This document shows positions 17,498 through 27,253 of a stretch of 64,000 bases of DNA, in pieces. The stretch covers positions 32,772 through 96,771 of the forward strand of contig CABRHH010000007.1 of NCBI GenBank assembly GCA_902470695.1, read 5' to 3'. A program made the position numbers and the translations under genes. The notes under the pieces were generated by a model. It was not told the origin of the DNA and ran no database searches. It saw only the letters and a program-made list of their open reading frames with translations. Source of the stretch: an uncultured Collinsella sp. (GTDB taxonomy: Bacteria; Actinomycetota; Coriobacteriia; Coriobacteriales; Coriobacteriaceae). Position 1 is the first letter of the stretch, and each line of letters opens with the position of its first letter.

Positions 17498-20400
17498 TTA
17501 CTTCTCGAACCAGACCACCTGCGGCTGCGCCGGATCGGACGCGTCGGGCTGCTCCACGCGGACGAATGCGATCCGCACCTGCGCATAGCCGGCCCGGTGC
17601 AGCACGTCGGCGTACACCGTGGCCTGCAGGTCGTGCTTCTCGCGCAGCTGCTCGGGCGTCTCCTCGGCGCCGCCGCCGGTCTTGTAGTCGATCACGAGCG
17701 CCTGCGACCTATCGGCCGGATCGGTGCACAGCAGATCGATCGCACCCTGCGCGAAGGCGCCGAACCGCTCGGTGAGGCACTCGGCCCCACGGCTGAAGAA
17801 CGGCACCTCCGCGCGCACCTGCGGCCATGCGAGCGCCTGCGCGCGCACCTCCGAGGCCTCCCAGCGCGCAAGCGCCGTCACCAGGCGCTCACGCTGCTCG
17901 GACGTGCACCCCCACTGGCGCGACAGCGCATCGATGCGCGCGGCGGGCACCTCGTCGGCGCCCATCTCCACCAGCCACTGAGCCGCCGCATGGAAGGCCG
18001 AGCCCAGCGCCACGGGATCGGCATCCGGGCGAGGCGCGGCAGGGACGGAGGCGCGAGACGCCTCGGCGCCGGCTACAGACCCTGCCGACCCTGCATCTTC
18101 CGACGGCACCTGCCGCGCGGCGGCTGCATCCTCGCCGGTCGCGCGGGCGCTGGGAGCTTCGGGCGCGATGAACGAATCGACCCCGTCCCCAAAATTGCCG
18201 GGCGCGATGAACGAATCGACCCCGTCCCCAAATTCAAGGGCGGCAGCAGGTGTGCCCGCTCGATCATCCGTCTCGGCATGCAGCTGCGCGGCCACCGAGG
18301 AGTAGCTGTACGCGTCGCGCGGTGCGGCCGGAGCCACGCGGACGCGCCAGTCGAGCGCATCCGTGTGCACCAGGGTGAAGCGGTCGGGTTCCGGCGAGGC
18401 GGGGCCGGGCGCCGATGCCGCTGGGTCGTCCTCCACGGCGGGCACGGTGCGCGTATAGGACATGCCGTCATAGGTGAAGTCGTCGAGCGCCAGCAGCTCG
18501 AAATCCCCCGCCTGCGCACCGTCGAAGGCGAGCCGGTCGGCATCAAGCGAGGTGCCCCCTAAGATGAGCTCGAGCACGCGGCCGGTGAGGTCGCGCTCGG
18601 CGTTGAACTTCACCTCGTGCGCGCGCGAGCTCGCCGCCCAGGAGGCGTCCATGGCAAGGATCAGTACCTCACGGGCGCGCGTCATGGCCACGTACAGCAG
18701 GCGCGCACGCTCCTCCAGGTCCTTGCGCGCCGATTCGTCCCGCGCGCCGACGAAACGCTCGGCGATAGAGCCGGTGGCACACACATCGTCCATGAGCTCC
18801 GCCGACAGCCAGGGCTTGGAGCCGCTATACAGATCGCGGAAGCGCTTCCGTACCGCGTCGGCCGTATGGAAGGAGCCGTCCGCGGCGCGCACGGCCGGGA
18901 AGCGATCGGGCAGCGCTACCGCGTCGAGCCCTACCTCCGTGCGCTCCATCTGCATCAGGTCGGCATTCGGGCGGGCGCCGAAGCAGTCGGCCACGGCCAC
19001 GACGGGGAACTCCAGGCCCTTCGACGCATGCACCGTCATGATGCGCACCGCCGACCCCGCCCCCTCGTTCAGGGCGCCGGGAGCCTCCTTGCCGGCCAGA
19101 AAATCATCGAACGCCTCGGCCGTCTGGCGCGGCGCGCGCCCGCAGGCACGCTCGGCCGCCTCGAGGGCGTCGAGGGCCTTGAGCACGTTTGCCGCCGCAG
19201 CGCGGCCTTCAGCCCCGCGAGCCACCAGACGCACCAGCCAGCCGCTTTCACGCACCACCTCGCGCGCGGTGGCTGCCATGCCGTCCGCGGCCACCCGGTG
19301 CCAGGCGAAGCGCAGCACGCGGCGGGCGCACGCCAGCAACGGCAGCTCGCCGAAACCGGGGGCATCGTCGTCGGACCAGATGCCGGCGTCCAGGTTGCGC
19401 CGACGCGTCGAGCCGGTTTCCGGGTCCCATGCCGTTGCCACGGCGAGCAGCTCCTGAGCCCCCAGCGCGAACATCGGCGAGGTGAGCAGCGGCAGCAGAC
19501 CCTCGGAGCCGTCGAGCGGGTTGGCGAGCGCGCGGACGAGCGCGCGAACCGTACGCGCCTCGACCGTTGCCGAGAACACCGAGCCCCCGGCGATCACGCA
19601 GTCGAGCCCCTGTGCACGGAAGGCGTCGGCATAGACGTCCGCGTGCACAAGCGTGCCCAGCAACAGCACCATCCCCCCTACCGGCTGGCCGGCATCGGCC
19701 AGCGCACGGAACCGCTGGGCGATCGCGGCCGCCTTGACCTCGCGGCAGGCCTGGCTGCCCGCACCGACGGCGAGCACCGCCTGCCTGCGGGAGGCGCCCG
19801 GCACCTTGAGGCCGTCGGAGCGCGTGTCGCTCGGTTCGAGGTCGAGGAAATCGGGCATGAGACCGCCGCGTCCCTCGCGGCCGTCGAACACGCGCGCCAC
19901 GTACGCCAGGATCTCGGCGTGGCTGCGGAAGTTGCGGACCAGCTTCACCAAGCGGCCGGCAGGTGCGGCCTCGGTTTGCCGCACGGCCCCACCGGTGCAC
20001 GGGACTGCATCGGTGAGCGCGCCGGGCTGCCCCGCAGCGCCCGGCGCCGTCGCAGCCGCCTCCCCCGTGGTCGGCATCCCTGCAGCCGACGCAACAGGCT
20101 CCCCGCGCGCGCCCGGAGCCGCAGCCGCCTGCGCCTCGATACGCCGCTGCTGGCGGCGGAACACCTCGACGTCGGCCCCGCGGAACCGATAGATAGACTG
20201 CTGGGCATCGCCCACCGTGCACAGCGCGCGGCCTCCCGCGCCGGTGAGGTAGCCGATCAGATCGACCTGCTGCTGATCGGTGTCCTGGAACTCGTCGATC
20301 ATCACCAGGCTGAACCGACCCTCGAACGCCCGGCGCAGGCTCTCGTGGTCGCGGAATGCCTCGAACGCCAGGCGCAGCAGGTCGTTGTTGTCCAGCAGGC

Positions 20401-21352
20401 AGCGCTCGGCCTTCAAGCGGCGAAACTCGCGCTCCACCTGATGCGCCAGGTCCATCAGCTCGTCGAGTGCCGGCGCGCCGACCGCCACGGCGGCGTTCAG
20501 AAACGCATCGGCGAACTCGGCCTTGAGCAGCGCAACCTGCTCTTTGACCTTGCCCGCCGCGCGCGGGACGCCGCACGACATCATGCAGCGCGCCAGGGCG
20601 CGCATGTCGCGCGGACCGTCCTCGAACGCATCGAGTGCCTCCATCGCCGCGCGCGCGATCTCGGCCTGCACGGCGGTGCCCGAAAGCAGCGTGCGGTAGG
20701 CGTCGCGCAGCGCCGAGAAATCCACCGCGCCGCGCGCCATATGCACATCGCTCATGCCGCCCGGCAGCGCACAGGCGCGCTCGAGCACCTTGGATACCAG
20801 GTCGTGCACGCTGGACGCCCCGCTGGAGCCGAAGCCGCCCGCGTCGGACTGCAGACGGTACCACTCCAGCAGCGCCGCATACGGCCGTGTGCGCGCGCCC
20901 GCCTCGTCCAGGCCGGCCGCCGCGCGCGCGAGCACGTGGTCGATCGCCTGCTGGCGCAGCTCGTCGGCCTCGAGCTCGGAGGCGACCGCGAACTCGGGGT
21001 CGATCCCGAGCTCGAGGGCGTTGGCGCGCAGGATCCGCGAGCACATGCCGTGGATGGTCGAGATCCAGGCGTCGTCGACCGTCAGGGCCTCCTCATCCAT
21101 GCCCGCCTCGATCAGCGCCGCGCGCACGCGCTCGCGGATCTCGGCGGCGGCGTCGGTGGTGAAGGTGATGGCGAGGACCTGGTCGAGGTGCTCGATGAAG
21201 GGGCCCGACTCGGGCGAGAGCGCCCACAGGATTCGGCGCGTCAGGGTGAAGGTCTTGCCCGAGCCGGCGCCAGCCGAGACGAACAGCGGGCGGTCGAGCG
21301 TGGTTGCGACCTCGCGCTGCTGGGGCATGAGGGTGGAAAGGTCGATGGCCAT
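17498..21352 (-). CDS. addA: AddA-type UvrD/Rep helicase-nuclease subunit
   Basis: A 1284-residue superfamily 1 helicase with a C-terminal nuclease, acting with AddB to process double-strand breaks for recombination. Walker A is AGAGSGKT (27-34), motif II is VMIDEFQDTDQQQ (about 345-357), and QQSIYRFRGAD follows. Later helicase motifs include TVHASKGLEFPVV and LLYVAMTRARE. The RecB-like nuclease signature ALVIDYKTGG is near the C-terminus. Two linkers are unusually Ala/Pro-rich, and one contains a 13-residue tandem duplication (see the repeat at 18161-18232). The start at 21352 lies 7 bases beyond the addB stop, so the two subunits form an operon. Confidence 0.9.
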   Translation of the reverse strand: MAIDLSTLMPQQREVATTLDRPLFVSAGAGSGKTFTLTRRILWALSPESGPFIEHLDQVLAITFTTDAAAEIRERVRAALIEAGMDEEALTVDDAWISTIHGMCSRILRANALELGIDPEFAVASELEADELRQQAIDHVLARAAAGLDEAGARTRPYAALLEWYRLQSDAGGFGSSGASSVHDLVSKVLERACALPGGMSDVHMARGAVDFSALRDAYRTLLSGTAVQAEIARAAMEALDAFEDGPRDMRALARCMMSCGVPRAAGKVKEQVALLKAEFADAFLNAAVAVGAPALDELMDLAHQVEREFRRLKAERCLLDNNDLLRLAFEAFRDHESLRRAFEGRFSLVMIDEFQDTDQQQVDLIGYLTGAGGRALCTVGDAQQSIYRFRGADVEVFRRQQRRIEAQAAAAPGARGEPVASAAGMPTTGEAAATAPGAAGQPGALTDAVPCTGGAVRQTEAAPAGRLVKLVRNFRSHAEILAYVARVFDGREGRGGLMPDFLDLEPSDTRSDGLKVPGASRRQAVLAVGAGSQACREVKAAAIAQRFRALADAGQPVGGMVLLLGTLVHADVYADAFRAQGLDCVIAGGSVFSATVEARTVRALVRALANPLDGSEGLLPLLTSPMFALGAQELLAVATAWDPETGSTRRRNLDAGIWSDDDAPGFGELPLLACARRVLRFAWHRVAADGMAATAREVVRESGWLVRLVARGAEGRAAAANVLKALDALEAAERACGRAPRQTAEAFDDFLAGKEAPGALNEGAGSAVRIMTVHASKGLEFPVVAVADCFGARPNADLMQMERTEVGLDAVALPDRFPAVRAADGSFHTADAVRKRFRDLYSGSKPWLSAELMDDVCATGSIAERFVGARDESARKDLEERARLLYVAMTRAREVLILAMDASWAASSRAHEVKFNAERDLTGRVLELILGGTSLDADRLAFDGAQAGDFELLALDDFTYDGMSYTRTVPAVEDDPAASAPGPASPEPDRFTLVHTDALDWRVRVAPAAPRDAYSYSSVAAQLHAETDDRAGTPAAALEFGDGVDSFIAPGNFGDGVDSFIAPEAPSARATGEDAAAARQVPSEDAGSAGSVAGAEASRASVPAAPRPDADPVALGSAFHAAAQWLVEMGADEVPAARIDALSRQWGCTSEQRERLVTALARWEASEVRAQALAWPQVRAEVPFFSRGAECLTERFGAFAQGAIDLLCTDPADRSQALVIDYKTGGGAEETPEQLREKHDLQATVYADVLHRAGYAQVRIAFVRVEQPDASDPAQPQVVWFEK
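18161..18232. repeat. Tandem 39-bp duplication inside addA (33 bp identical per copy)
   Basis: Two copies start at 18161 and 18200, identical over their first 33 bases (GGGCGCGATGAACGAATCGA and onward through GTCCCCAAA). The period of 39 keeps the frame and gives two copies of GDGVDSFIAP in AddA, in the linker before the nuclease domain (about residues 1040-1065). The perfect identity contrasts with the diverged surroundings and suggests recent duplication or insertion. Confidence 0.9.
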
Positions 21353-21359
21353 AGAGCAG

Positions 21360-24300
21360 CTACGCATCCCTTCTGGTGAAGCCGAGCGAATGGTTGAACG
21401 AGCAGCGCGAGCGCGGGGTTACGGCGGCGGCGACATCGCCGGCGGCGAGCCGGGCGAGCCGCTCGCCCACACGCGCCTCCACCGTATCGAGCAGCTCCTC
21501 GAATAAGCAGGTCCCGCCGCGCTCCTCGTCGGGAAAGCCGCTCTTGAGCCCCGGGACGCGCCCGTCGCCGGGCTCGACCTGGGCAAGCTCCGCCGCCACC
21601 GCGCCGCACATGGCTGGAGCGGAGGTCTTGGTGGTGAAGTAAAGGGCGCCGCGCACGTCGAGGCCGAGCGTGCGCCGCAGGGCCTGGGCGTAGATGAGCG
21701 TCTGCGTGTGCTCGGGCAGCCAGGCCTCATCGGCAAGCGGGGCGGCGGCATCCTTCTTGGCGGGCACCGTGGGATCGGCCAGGCGGAACTGGCGCGCATC
21801 GGCGCGGTGCTTGTAGTCGATCACCACCGCACGACCCTCGGCGTCCACGTCCACGCGGTCGATGCGGCCGCCGAGCGGCCAGCCCGCATAGGTGACACCC
21901 AGCCCGTCAAAGGAATACTCAAGGTATTCGGGGGCGAAGGGAGCAAGCGCCGGAGCCTCGTAGCGCACGGCTGCCTCGACCTGCCGGTAGATGTCATCGA
22001 CCTGGAGCGCCTCGAGCGTGGAGTGGGGCACGAGCGGGGCGGAGGAATCGGTTTTGCCCCGGGCGTGCTCGGCACGGACCTCGTCGAACACCGGACGCAG
22101 CAGCTCAAGTGCGCGCTCCAGGTTCTCCTCGGTCACGCGGCGCAGGCCGCACGCGCGCACGCGTTCATGGAAGCGCTCCATGACATCGTGCACGAAATTG
22201 CCCTTCTCCATATTCCCGAACCCGGCGTCGAGCGACTGCGGGCGGATGCGCGACGAGACGAACCAGCACAGGGGGCACTCGGCGTAGCTCTCGATCTGGG
22301 AGGCTGAGAAGCGCCGGGGGGCGGGGACATCCGCGTGCTCCGGATCGCCCGCGCGCAGGACGAGATGGGCCGCCGCCTCCTCGGACAGCAGCTGCGGAGG
22401 CAGGCATGCGACGGTCTCGGTGGCAGGTGCGGGCGCGCCGGGCGTGAAATCCCCCACGATATCGTCCTCGCCCACCTCCATTGCATGCGTGCCCCGCGCC
22501 TGCGCTCGCAGTTCGGTCCAGATCGCGGCCGGATAGCGGTCCTTCGCCTGGCGATCATGCGTGACGCGCGCCAAGGTCACCGCGCCGGCCGCGTCCAGGA
22601 TGCGGCGCATGCGGCAGCGCTGCACGCCCACCGGCTCGAACACCAGCGGCTCGCGGCCCAGGCGGCGCGCAAGCGTGAAGGCCGGCCCCTCCTCGTGGGA
22701 CAGCGGATAGCTGGCAACATCGACGTCGGTCACCAGCGCCGCTGAGACGCTGCCGGCGGGGCGCGCCGCAGCCGCGTCCATGCTGCAGATGGCAACCGAG
22801 GCGCGCGAGGAGCGCGCACCCGCACTGGCCCGCAGGCGCACCGGCACCGACAGCCCGTCGAGCGACGCCATGGCGACGCGCTGGGACGCGTGCACCGCAT
22901 GCGCGGTTGCCGACACCACCTCGAGGGCGGCGCGCAAGCCGGCGCATTCGACCGATGCGCGGGCCGCCCCGTCATGCGTGCCGAACGCCGCACTCGGCTG
23001 CGCCTCGGCGGCGGCGAGCATGGCCTTGAGGGCGGAGACCGGGCGATCCTGCCACAGGAAACGGACCACGTCGGCGCAGACAGCCGGCACCTGCGCCTGC
23101 GGATGGGCATCATCGAGCTTGGCGCGGGCGGCCTCCTGGCGGCTCTGCACCCCCTGCAGCGACCGAAGGACCGCCTGCGGATCCAAGGCGCGCGAGGAGC
23201 GCAGGCGTTTATCGAACGCACGGGCGGAGGCGGCATCGCCGCCCGAAAGCGGGGAAGCCACCCAGTCGACCAGCTCGGGCGCGGGCCACCACTCGGCCGG
23301 TGTTGCCGCGCCGTCCTCGCAGGCGCGCATGCGCCCGATCAGGTCGCCCAGGGCGTTGAGCTGGCGGCTGGCCTGCGTATCCGCAAAGCGCACCGTTGCG
23401 GACGCCGTGACCGCGAACCCCTGGTTGGCAAGGACCGGAGCCAGATCCTCGAACGCCTCGATCACCCGCGGCGCCACGACGAGGGCGTCATCTTCGCAGG
23501 CGCCGCCGGATTGCGCGGCAGGCGTGGCGGAGACGGCCGCCGGACCTGCGGCCTGCGCGGCTGAAGTCGCCGAGACGCCGGCCGATGCGGGGGCTTCCGC
23601 AGCCGCGAGACTATCCCCGTGCGCAGCAGTATCCCTCACCAGGCGCATCAGCTCGCGCATATAGGCGGCCTTGCGAGCCGCGGGGCCCGCCACCTCGAGA
23701 AACGAGGGGGATGCGGCGGCAGCGCCTCCGCGCGAGGCGTCAGACGCCGCCAGCTCAGCCCGCTCGCACGCAACGCCCATACCCCCAAACGCCTCTGCGA
23801 TCGCGGGCGTGAACGCCTCCTGACCGGCACCGAGCAGGACGCCGACCCGACCGCCCGCCTCGGCGATCGCGCCCAGGAGCCGCAGGGTCGAGGCGGGAAG
23901 CCGCCAGATGTCGCGCAGCAGCACGCACCGGGCGCAGGCCGGAAGCCCCTCGATGCATCGGTGCGCCACATACTCGGCGGCCTCCGCCTCCTCGACAAGG
24001 CCCAGCCGCTCCGTGCGCCGCCGATAGGTTGCCAGCAGCTGCAGCACCGTTTGCTCCACCCGGCTTGCACCCACGGCATCGCAAGCCGCAGGAAGCAGGT
24101 CCTGCGCCATGCGCGCCAGCATGCGCGCCGTGCCCGGGGTGCTGCGCAAGCCGGGCAGGCCGGCGCCCTGGGCATCCTCGAGCACCTGCGCCATCAGCAG
24201 GCGACGCTCCATGCCGGAAATCAGGCGGCGACCATCCCCCAGCAGCGCCCACAGGCCCGCAACCCAGTGGGAAACCGCCAGCACCTCGGCACCGATGCCC

Positions 24301-24455
24301 ACCCCGGCCTCGGCCAACGTGCGACGGTGCATGCCGCACGCAGATGACGGGGCGAGCAGGATGGCACGCCCGGCGGCGGCCGCCTGTGCCAGCAGCTCGA
24401 CCTCCGGCTTCTCAAGGGACGCACCGGCTGCGGTGCTATATATGGTCATCGGCAT
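21360..24455 (-). CDS. addB: AddB-type helicase-like/nuclease subunit
   Basis: A 1031-residue partner of AddA. The N-terminus (TIYSTAAGASLEKPEVELLAQ and AILLAPSS) resembles the AddB start, where the Walker A region is often degenerate. The C-terminal 300 residues are a RecB/AddB-type PD-(D/E)xK nuclease, beginning at SASQIESYAECPLCWFVSSR and containing the catalytic VIDYKHRAD motif. The middle is poorly conserved and Ala-rich with low-complexity inserts. Of the iron-sulfur cysteines usual in AddB, only the YAECPLC pair and isolated later cysteines are visible, so a complete cluster is uncertain. The start at 24455 has GGAGAGGG nine bases upstream. The gene is followed directly by addA. Confidence 0.85.
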   Translation of the reverse strand: MPMTIYSTAAGASLEKPEVELLAQAAAAGRAILLAPSSACGMHRRTLAEAGVGIGAEVLAVSHWVAGLWALLGDGRRLISGMERRLLMAQVLEDAQGAGLPGLRSTPGTARMLARMAQDLLPAACDAVGASRVEQTVLQLLATYRRRTERLGLVEEAEAAEYVAHRCIEGLPACARCVLLRDIWRLPASTLRLLGAIAEAGGRVGVLLGAGQEAFTPAIAEAFGGMGVACERAELAASDASRGGAAAASPSFLEVAGPAARKAAYMRELMRLVRDTAAHGDSLAAAEAPASAGVSATSAAQAAGPAAVSATPAAQSGGACEDDALVVAPRVIEAFEDLAPVLANQGFAVTASATVRFADTQASRQLNALGDLIGRMRACEDGAATPAEWWPAPELVDWVASPLSGGDAASARAFDKRLRSSRALDPQAVLRSLQGVQSRQEAARAKLDDAHPQAQVPAVCADVVRFLWQDRPVSALKAMLAAAEAQPSAAFGTHDGAARASVECAGLRAALEVVSATAHAVHASQRVAMASLDGLSVPVRLRASAGARSSRASVAICSMDAAAARPAGSVSAALVTDVDVASYPLSHEEGPAFTLARRLGREPLVFEPVGVQRCRMRRILDAAGAVTLARVTHDRQAKDRYPAAIWTELRAQARGTHAMEVGEDDIVGDFTPGAPAPATETVACLPPQLLSEEAAAHLVLRAGDPEHADVPAPRRFSASQIESYAECPLCWFVSSRIRPQSLDAGFGNMEKGNFVHDVMERFHERVRACGLRRVTEENLERALELLRPVFDEVRAEHARGKTDSSAPLVPHSTLEALQVDDIYRQVEAAVRYEAPALAPFAPEYLEYSFDGLGVTYAGWPLGGRIDRVDVDAEGRAVVIDYKHRADARQFRLADPTVPAKKDAAAPLADEAWLPEHTQTLIYAQALRRTLGLDVRGALYFTTKTSAPAMCGAVAAELAQVEPGDGRVPGLKSGFPDEERGGTCLFEELLDTVEARVGERLARLAAGDVAAAVTPRSRCSFNHSLGFTRRDA

Positions 24456-24734
24456 ACGCGTTCGCCCTCTCCGTGGCCTGTCTCCGTGTTCTCGCTTGCA
24501 TCTATCCTACCTGCCCGCGCAGACACGTTTTCCCAGAACGGCGGAGACCGGACGAACACCATGCGGCGGCGCCCCGGTGCCGCAGGTCGCTCGGAACCAA
24601 ACCATCATCAAATTGTTGCTTTTCGACAGCTTATGCCGCAAAACGGCGAGCACGCGCAAGCCGGCCCACAGGGCAGGACGGCCATCCGCCGCGGGCGTCC
24701 GCGCGCGCCGTCGCCCGCTCGCCCCGCCTCTCCG

Positions 24735-25046
24735 TTAGCGCGACCCCTCGAGCTTCTCCAGAACGCGACGGTATCCGCCGTATTCGCCGTTCAGGGCCTT
24801 GGAGACGCGGCTCACCGTGGTGGACGATGCGCCGGTGCGCGCCTGCACCTCAACGTAGGGCTCGCCCTCGTCGAGATAGCGCGCCACCTGCAGGCGCTGG
24901 GCAAAATCGCAGATCTCGCGCGGGGTGCACAGGTCGGTGAGGAATGCCCGCACATCATCGGCATCCTCCAGCAACAGACAGGCCTCCACCAGCTGCTCGA
25001 CATCCGCACGCTCGAACATCTTCTCGATATTCATGTCCATCGCCAT
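24735..25046 (-). CDS. TrpR-related YerC/YecD family transcriptional regulator
   Basis: A 103-residue, all-helical DNA-binding protein of the TrpR-like YerC/YecD family. The helix-turn-helix is clear in LCTPREICDFAQRLQVARYL followed by SYVEVQARTGASSTTVSRV-type sequence (residues about 45-80), and the protein ends with the family-typical LNGEYGGYRRVLEKLEG. Targets in this organism are unknown; in TrpR the same scaffold senses tryptophan, but relatives of this family lack a proven ligand. The start at 25046 is chosen because GGGGAGG lies seven bases upstream; longer frames have no such site. Confidence 0.88.
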   Translation of the reverse strand: MAMDMNIEKMFERADVEQLVEACLLLEDADDVRAFLTDLCTPREICDFAQRLQVARYLDEGEPYVEVQARTGASSTTVSRVSKALNGEYGGYRRVLEKLEGSR

Positions 25047-25371
25047 CCTATCGCCTCCCCGCCTTGCGGGTCCGTATATGCATTCGAAGCGCCCTCTTGA
25101 GCGCTTTGCCGCAGCAGAGTGTAGCACACTGTCGCGCTAAAGTATCTAGGGCCCCATCAGGCGCTTCACCGTTTTGCCATGAACCCATCGGGCGCGGACA
25201 CACCACCGGCGCCAGGAGCCGAGTGATACAGCTCCGGCCCGGACGCCGAGGCTGCAGCCACTGTCGCCGCACCAGCTGTCCCGCAAGGCGCCCGGCTGCG
25301 GTGCCCGTCGGGCAAAACCGGCGGTGACGGCGCATCGACATGCAACGGAGAACGCGGCCCTCGCAGCCGTT
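25047..25371. other. 325-bp intergenic region upstream of the TrpR-like gene
   Basis: No gene is visible. Reading toward the TrpR-like gene there is an inverted repeat AAGCGC-N8-GCGCTT (25087-25106), 41 bases before the start codon. It could be an operator for the protein itself or a leader hairpin. A TGCTACACT element (complement of about 25119-25127) just upstream of it may be an extended -10 sequence. Both are weak predictions. Confidence 0.35.
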
Positions 25372-26496
25372 TCACGCGCGCGACACCCTGCCCGCAAGCC
25401 CCGTGGTCCAGCGCACCGCGCCGGCGCTGTCCACCACCACCGCCTCGACACCCGGCAGCGATTCGACAAACGCCAACGCGCCGGCTGCCCCCATCATAAG
25501 CGCGGCGGTTGAGTACCCATCCCCGTCCAGCGAGCGCGCCGCCACGATCGACACGCTCGCAGCATCGGTGCGGACGGGCATGCCGTCGCGCGGATCGAGG
25601 ATGTGATGGTAGATTCGCCCGCCGCGCGTGAAGCGCCGCTCGTGCAGCCCGCTGGTCACCACCGTACCGTCGACCAACTCGACGACCGCGCAGGTGCGCC
25701 GAGGGTCATGCGGGTCCACGATGCCGATCCGCCACGGAGCCGGCACGCCCACGGACGCCCCCGTTGTACGCATCGGCGTTTCAGGCTTGCCTCCGCCCAC
25801 CAGCACGTTGCCGCCCAGGTTGAGCGCAAAGCGGCTCACGCCATGGCGGCGGCACAGACATGCCAGGTCGTCGGCGATATAGCCCTTCGCGATACCGCCC
25901 AAATCGAGCACGCAATCCGGATCATCGATGGCGAGCGTGGGGCGCGCGACGGCCGGTGCGGGCCAACCGTCCACATGCACGTGGTCCATACCCACATGCG
26001 CGCAGGCACGGGCGAGCTCCAGGCGGCTGGGGACCCGCCGCCGTTTGAAGTCCCACAGACCCGTGACCCCGCCCATGGTCACGTCGAACCGTCCGCCGCT
26101 GCGCGCGCAATAGCCGGCAGCCAGATGCACCAGCTCGGCGGTCTCGGGCTGCACGGCAACGGGCCGTGGCGCGGCCGCATGCGCCCGCGCGATATCCGAG
26201 TCAGGGCGCGTGCGGGAGAGATGCCGTTCGAAATACACGCAGCGCTCGGCGCAAGCCAGCAGCGCATCGTCGAGCTGTCGGGGATCACAAGCGGCGCGGA
26301 CACCCGTCGGCGCCGAGTTCGCCTCGTCGCCCGGACACGCGTCACGCGGGCACGCATCACCCGGGTACGCATGGAGCGCCACCTCCGTATCGAACGCCTC
26401 GAAGCGCAGCATGCGGCCGCCAGCGGCATCGTCTGTGACCTGCAGCGTGTGGACACCGGCAACACCGTCCTCGGCCCGCGACATGTCCCCGCTCAT
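25372..26496 (-). CDS. apbE: FAD:protein FMN transferase (ApbE family)
   Basis: An ApbE flavin transferase, which attaches FMN from FAD to threonines of target proteins such as Nqr/Rnf subunits or flavin reductases. Conserved blocks are HLSRTRPDSDIARAH, a FDVTMGGVTGLWDF region, LDLGGIAKGYIADDL, FALNLGGNVLVGG, the WRIGIVDP region and HHILDPRDGMPV. The metal-binding C-terminal part with DGYSTAALMMGAAGA is present. No lipoprotein signal is seen, so it would act in the cytoplasm or be exported by an unrecognised route. Several in-frame ATGs lie at 26484, 26496, 26508 and 26517 with only G-rich, poorly spaced ribosome-binding sites; 26496 is a compromise. No obvious target gene is adjacent. Confidence 0.88.
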   Translation of the reverse strand: MSGDMSRAEDGVAGVHTLQVTDDAAGGRMLRFEAFDTEVALHAYPGDACPRDACPGDEANSAPTGVRAACDPRQLDDALLACAERCVYFERHLSRTRPDSDIARAHAAAPRPVAVQPETAELVHLAAGYCARSGGRFDVTMGGVTGLWDFKRRRVPSRLELARACAHVGMDHVHVDGWPAPAVARPTLAIDDPDCVLDLGGIAKGYIADDLACLCRRHGVSRFALNLGGNVLVGGGKPETPMRTTGASVGVPAPWRIGIVDPHDPRRTCAVVELVDGTVVTSGLHERRFTRGGRIYHHILDPRDGMPVRTDAASVSIVAARSLDGDGYSTAALMMGAAGALAFVESLPGVEAVVVDSAGAVRWTTGLAGRVSRA

Positions 26497-26643
26497 CGCC
26501 CCGCCCATCGTCGGCATCCCCCGCAGCGCAGATGCCGCCGGGGCGATTCGGGTAAAATGGTGCGACCATGCACCCTGCATGCGCCGCGCGCATCCAGCCG
26601 CCGGATGCCAGCGCACGGGCGGTGCGCATAGAAAGGATTCTCC

Positions 26644-27009
26644 ATGCGGTTTCTACTCAACTGGATCGTCACCTCGATCGCGATCGCCATCGCCACGTTC
26701 ATCGTTCCGGGCATCGAGCCGTTCGGAACCACCGAGGCGTGGATCAGCTTTGCGGGCGTGGGACTGTTCCTGGGCTTGGTGAATTCGGTCGTCAAGCCGC
26801 TCATTACCATGATCTCCCTGCCGCTGACCTGCCTGACCCTCGGTGTGTTCCAGCTGGTGGTCAACAGTTTCATGCTGGAGCTGGCGAGCTGGCTATCGGT
26901 CAACCTGCTGGGCACCGGCATCGCCATCCACGGCTTCTTCCCGGCCTTCATGGGCGCGATCCTCATCAGCATCCTGTGCTCGATCCTAGGCACCGTCACC
27001 CAGGACTAG
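26644..27009 (+). CDS. Small four-helix membrane protein (phage holin superfamily IV / PF04020 type)
   Basis: A 121-residue, strongly hydrophobic protein with four predicted membrane helices (about residues 3-22, 33-50, 55-80 and 95-117). The motif GLVNSVVKPLITMISLPLTCLTLGVFQLVVNSFMLEL, of which FLGLVNSVVKPLI is the best-preserved part, is typical of the PF04020 family. That family is named after mycobacterial holins but is widespread on bacterial chromosomes with no known function. Nothing else of a prophage is nearby. The start has AAAGGA upstream, and a TAAAAT -10-like element lies at about 26553-26558. It is divergent from apbE. Confidence 0.85.
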   Translation: MRFLLNWIVTSIAIAIATFIVPGIEPFGTTEAWISFAGVGLFLGLVNSVVKPLITMISLPLTCLTLGVFQLVVNSFMLELASWLSVNLLGTGIAIHGFFPAFMGAILISILCSILGTVTQD

Positions 27010-27057
27010 CCGCGGACATCGGCAGCATGCAGGTGAGCGGTGGACGGGCGGGCGAAA

Positions 27058-27224
27058 GCCGTTGCTGTCGCGAGCGGGCGCCGGGAGCCTTGCTGCCGCG
27101 TTCGGACACCGGGGCCTTGCTGCCACGGGATGCCCAAAGGCCGTTGCTGCCACGGACGAGCACGCGGCGGACGGTCGCCTGAACGCCGTTGCTGCGGCGG
27201 CATAGAAGTGCAGCCGCAGCAACG
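27058..27224. repeat. Degenerate GCC(G)TTGCTGCC repeat cluster ending in a 12-bp hairpin
   Basis: Five copies of a GCCGTTGCTGCCACGG-like unit begin at 27058, 27087, 27114, 27140 and 27185 (intervals 29, 27, 26, 45). The last copy pairs with its own reverse complement at 27213-27224, giving a 12-bp stem (27187-27198 with 27213-27224) and a 14-base loop. It sits between two convergent genes and may act as a bidirectional transcription stop, though no long T-run follows. The repeat series upstream of it has no obvious function. Confidence 0.75.
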
Positions 27225-27253
27225 TTGCCGAAAACCACTCGAAAGAAACGCTT

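Noticed and set aside
26644..27009. Holin-like protein as a sign of a prophage
   Set aside because: No lysin, integrase, capsid or tail genes are nearby; PF04020-type proteins are common chromosomal membrane proteins.
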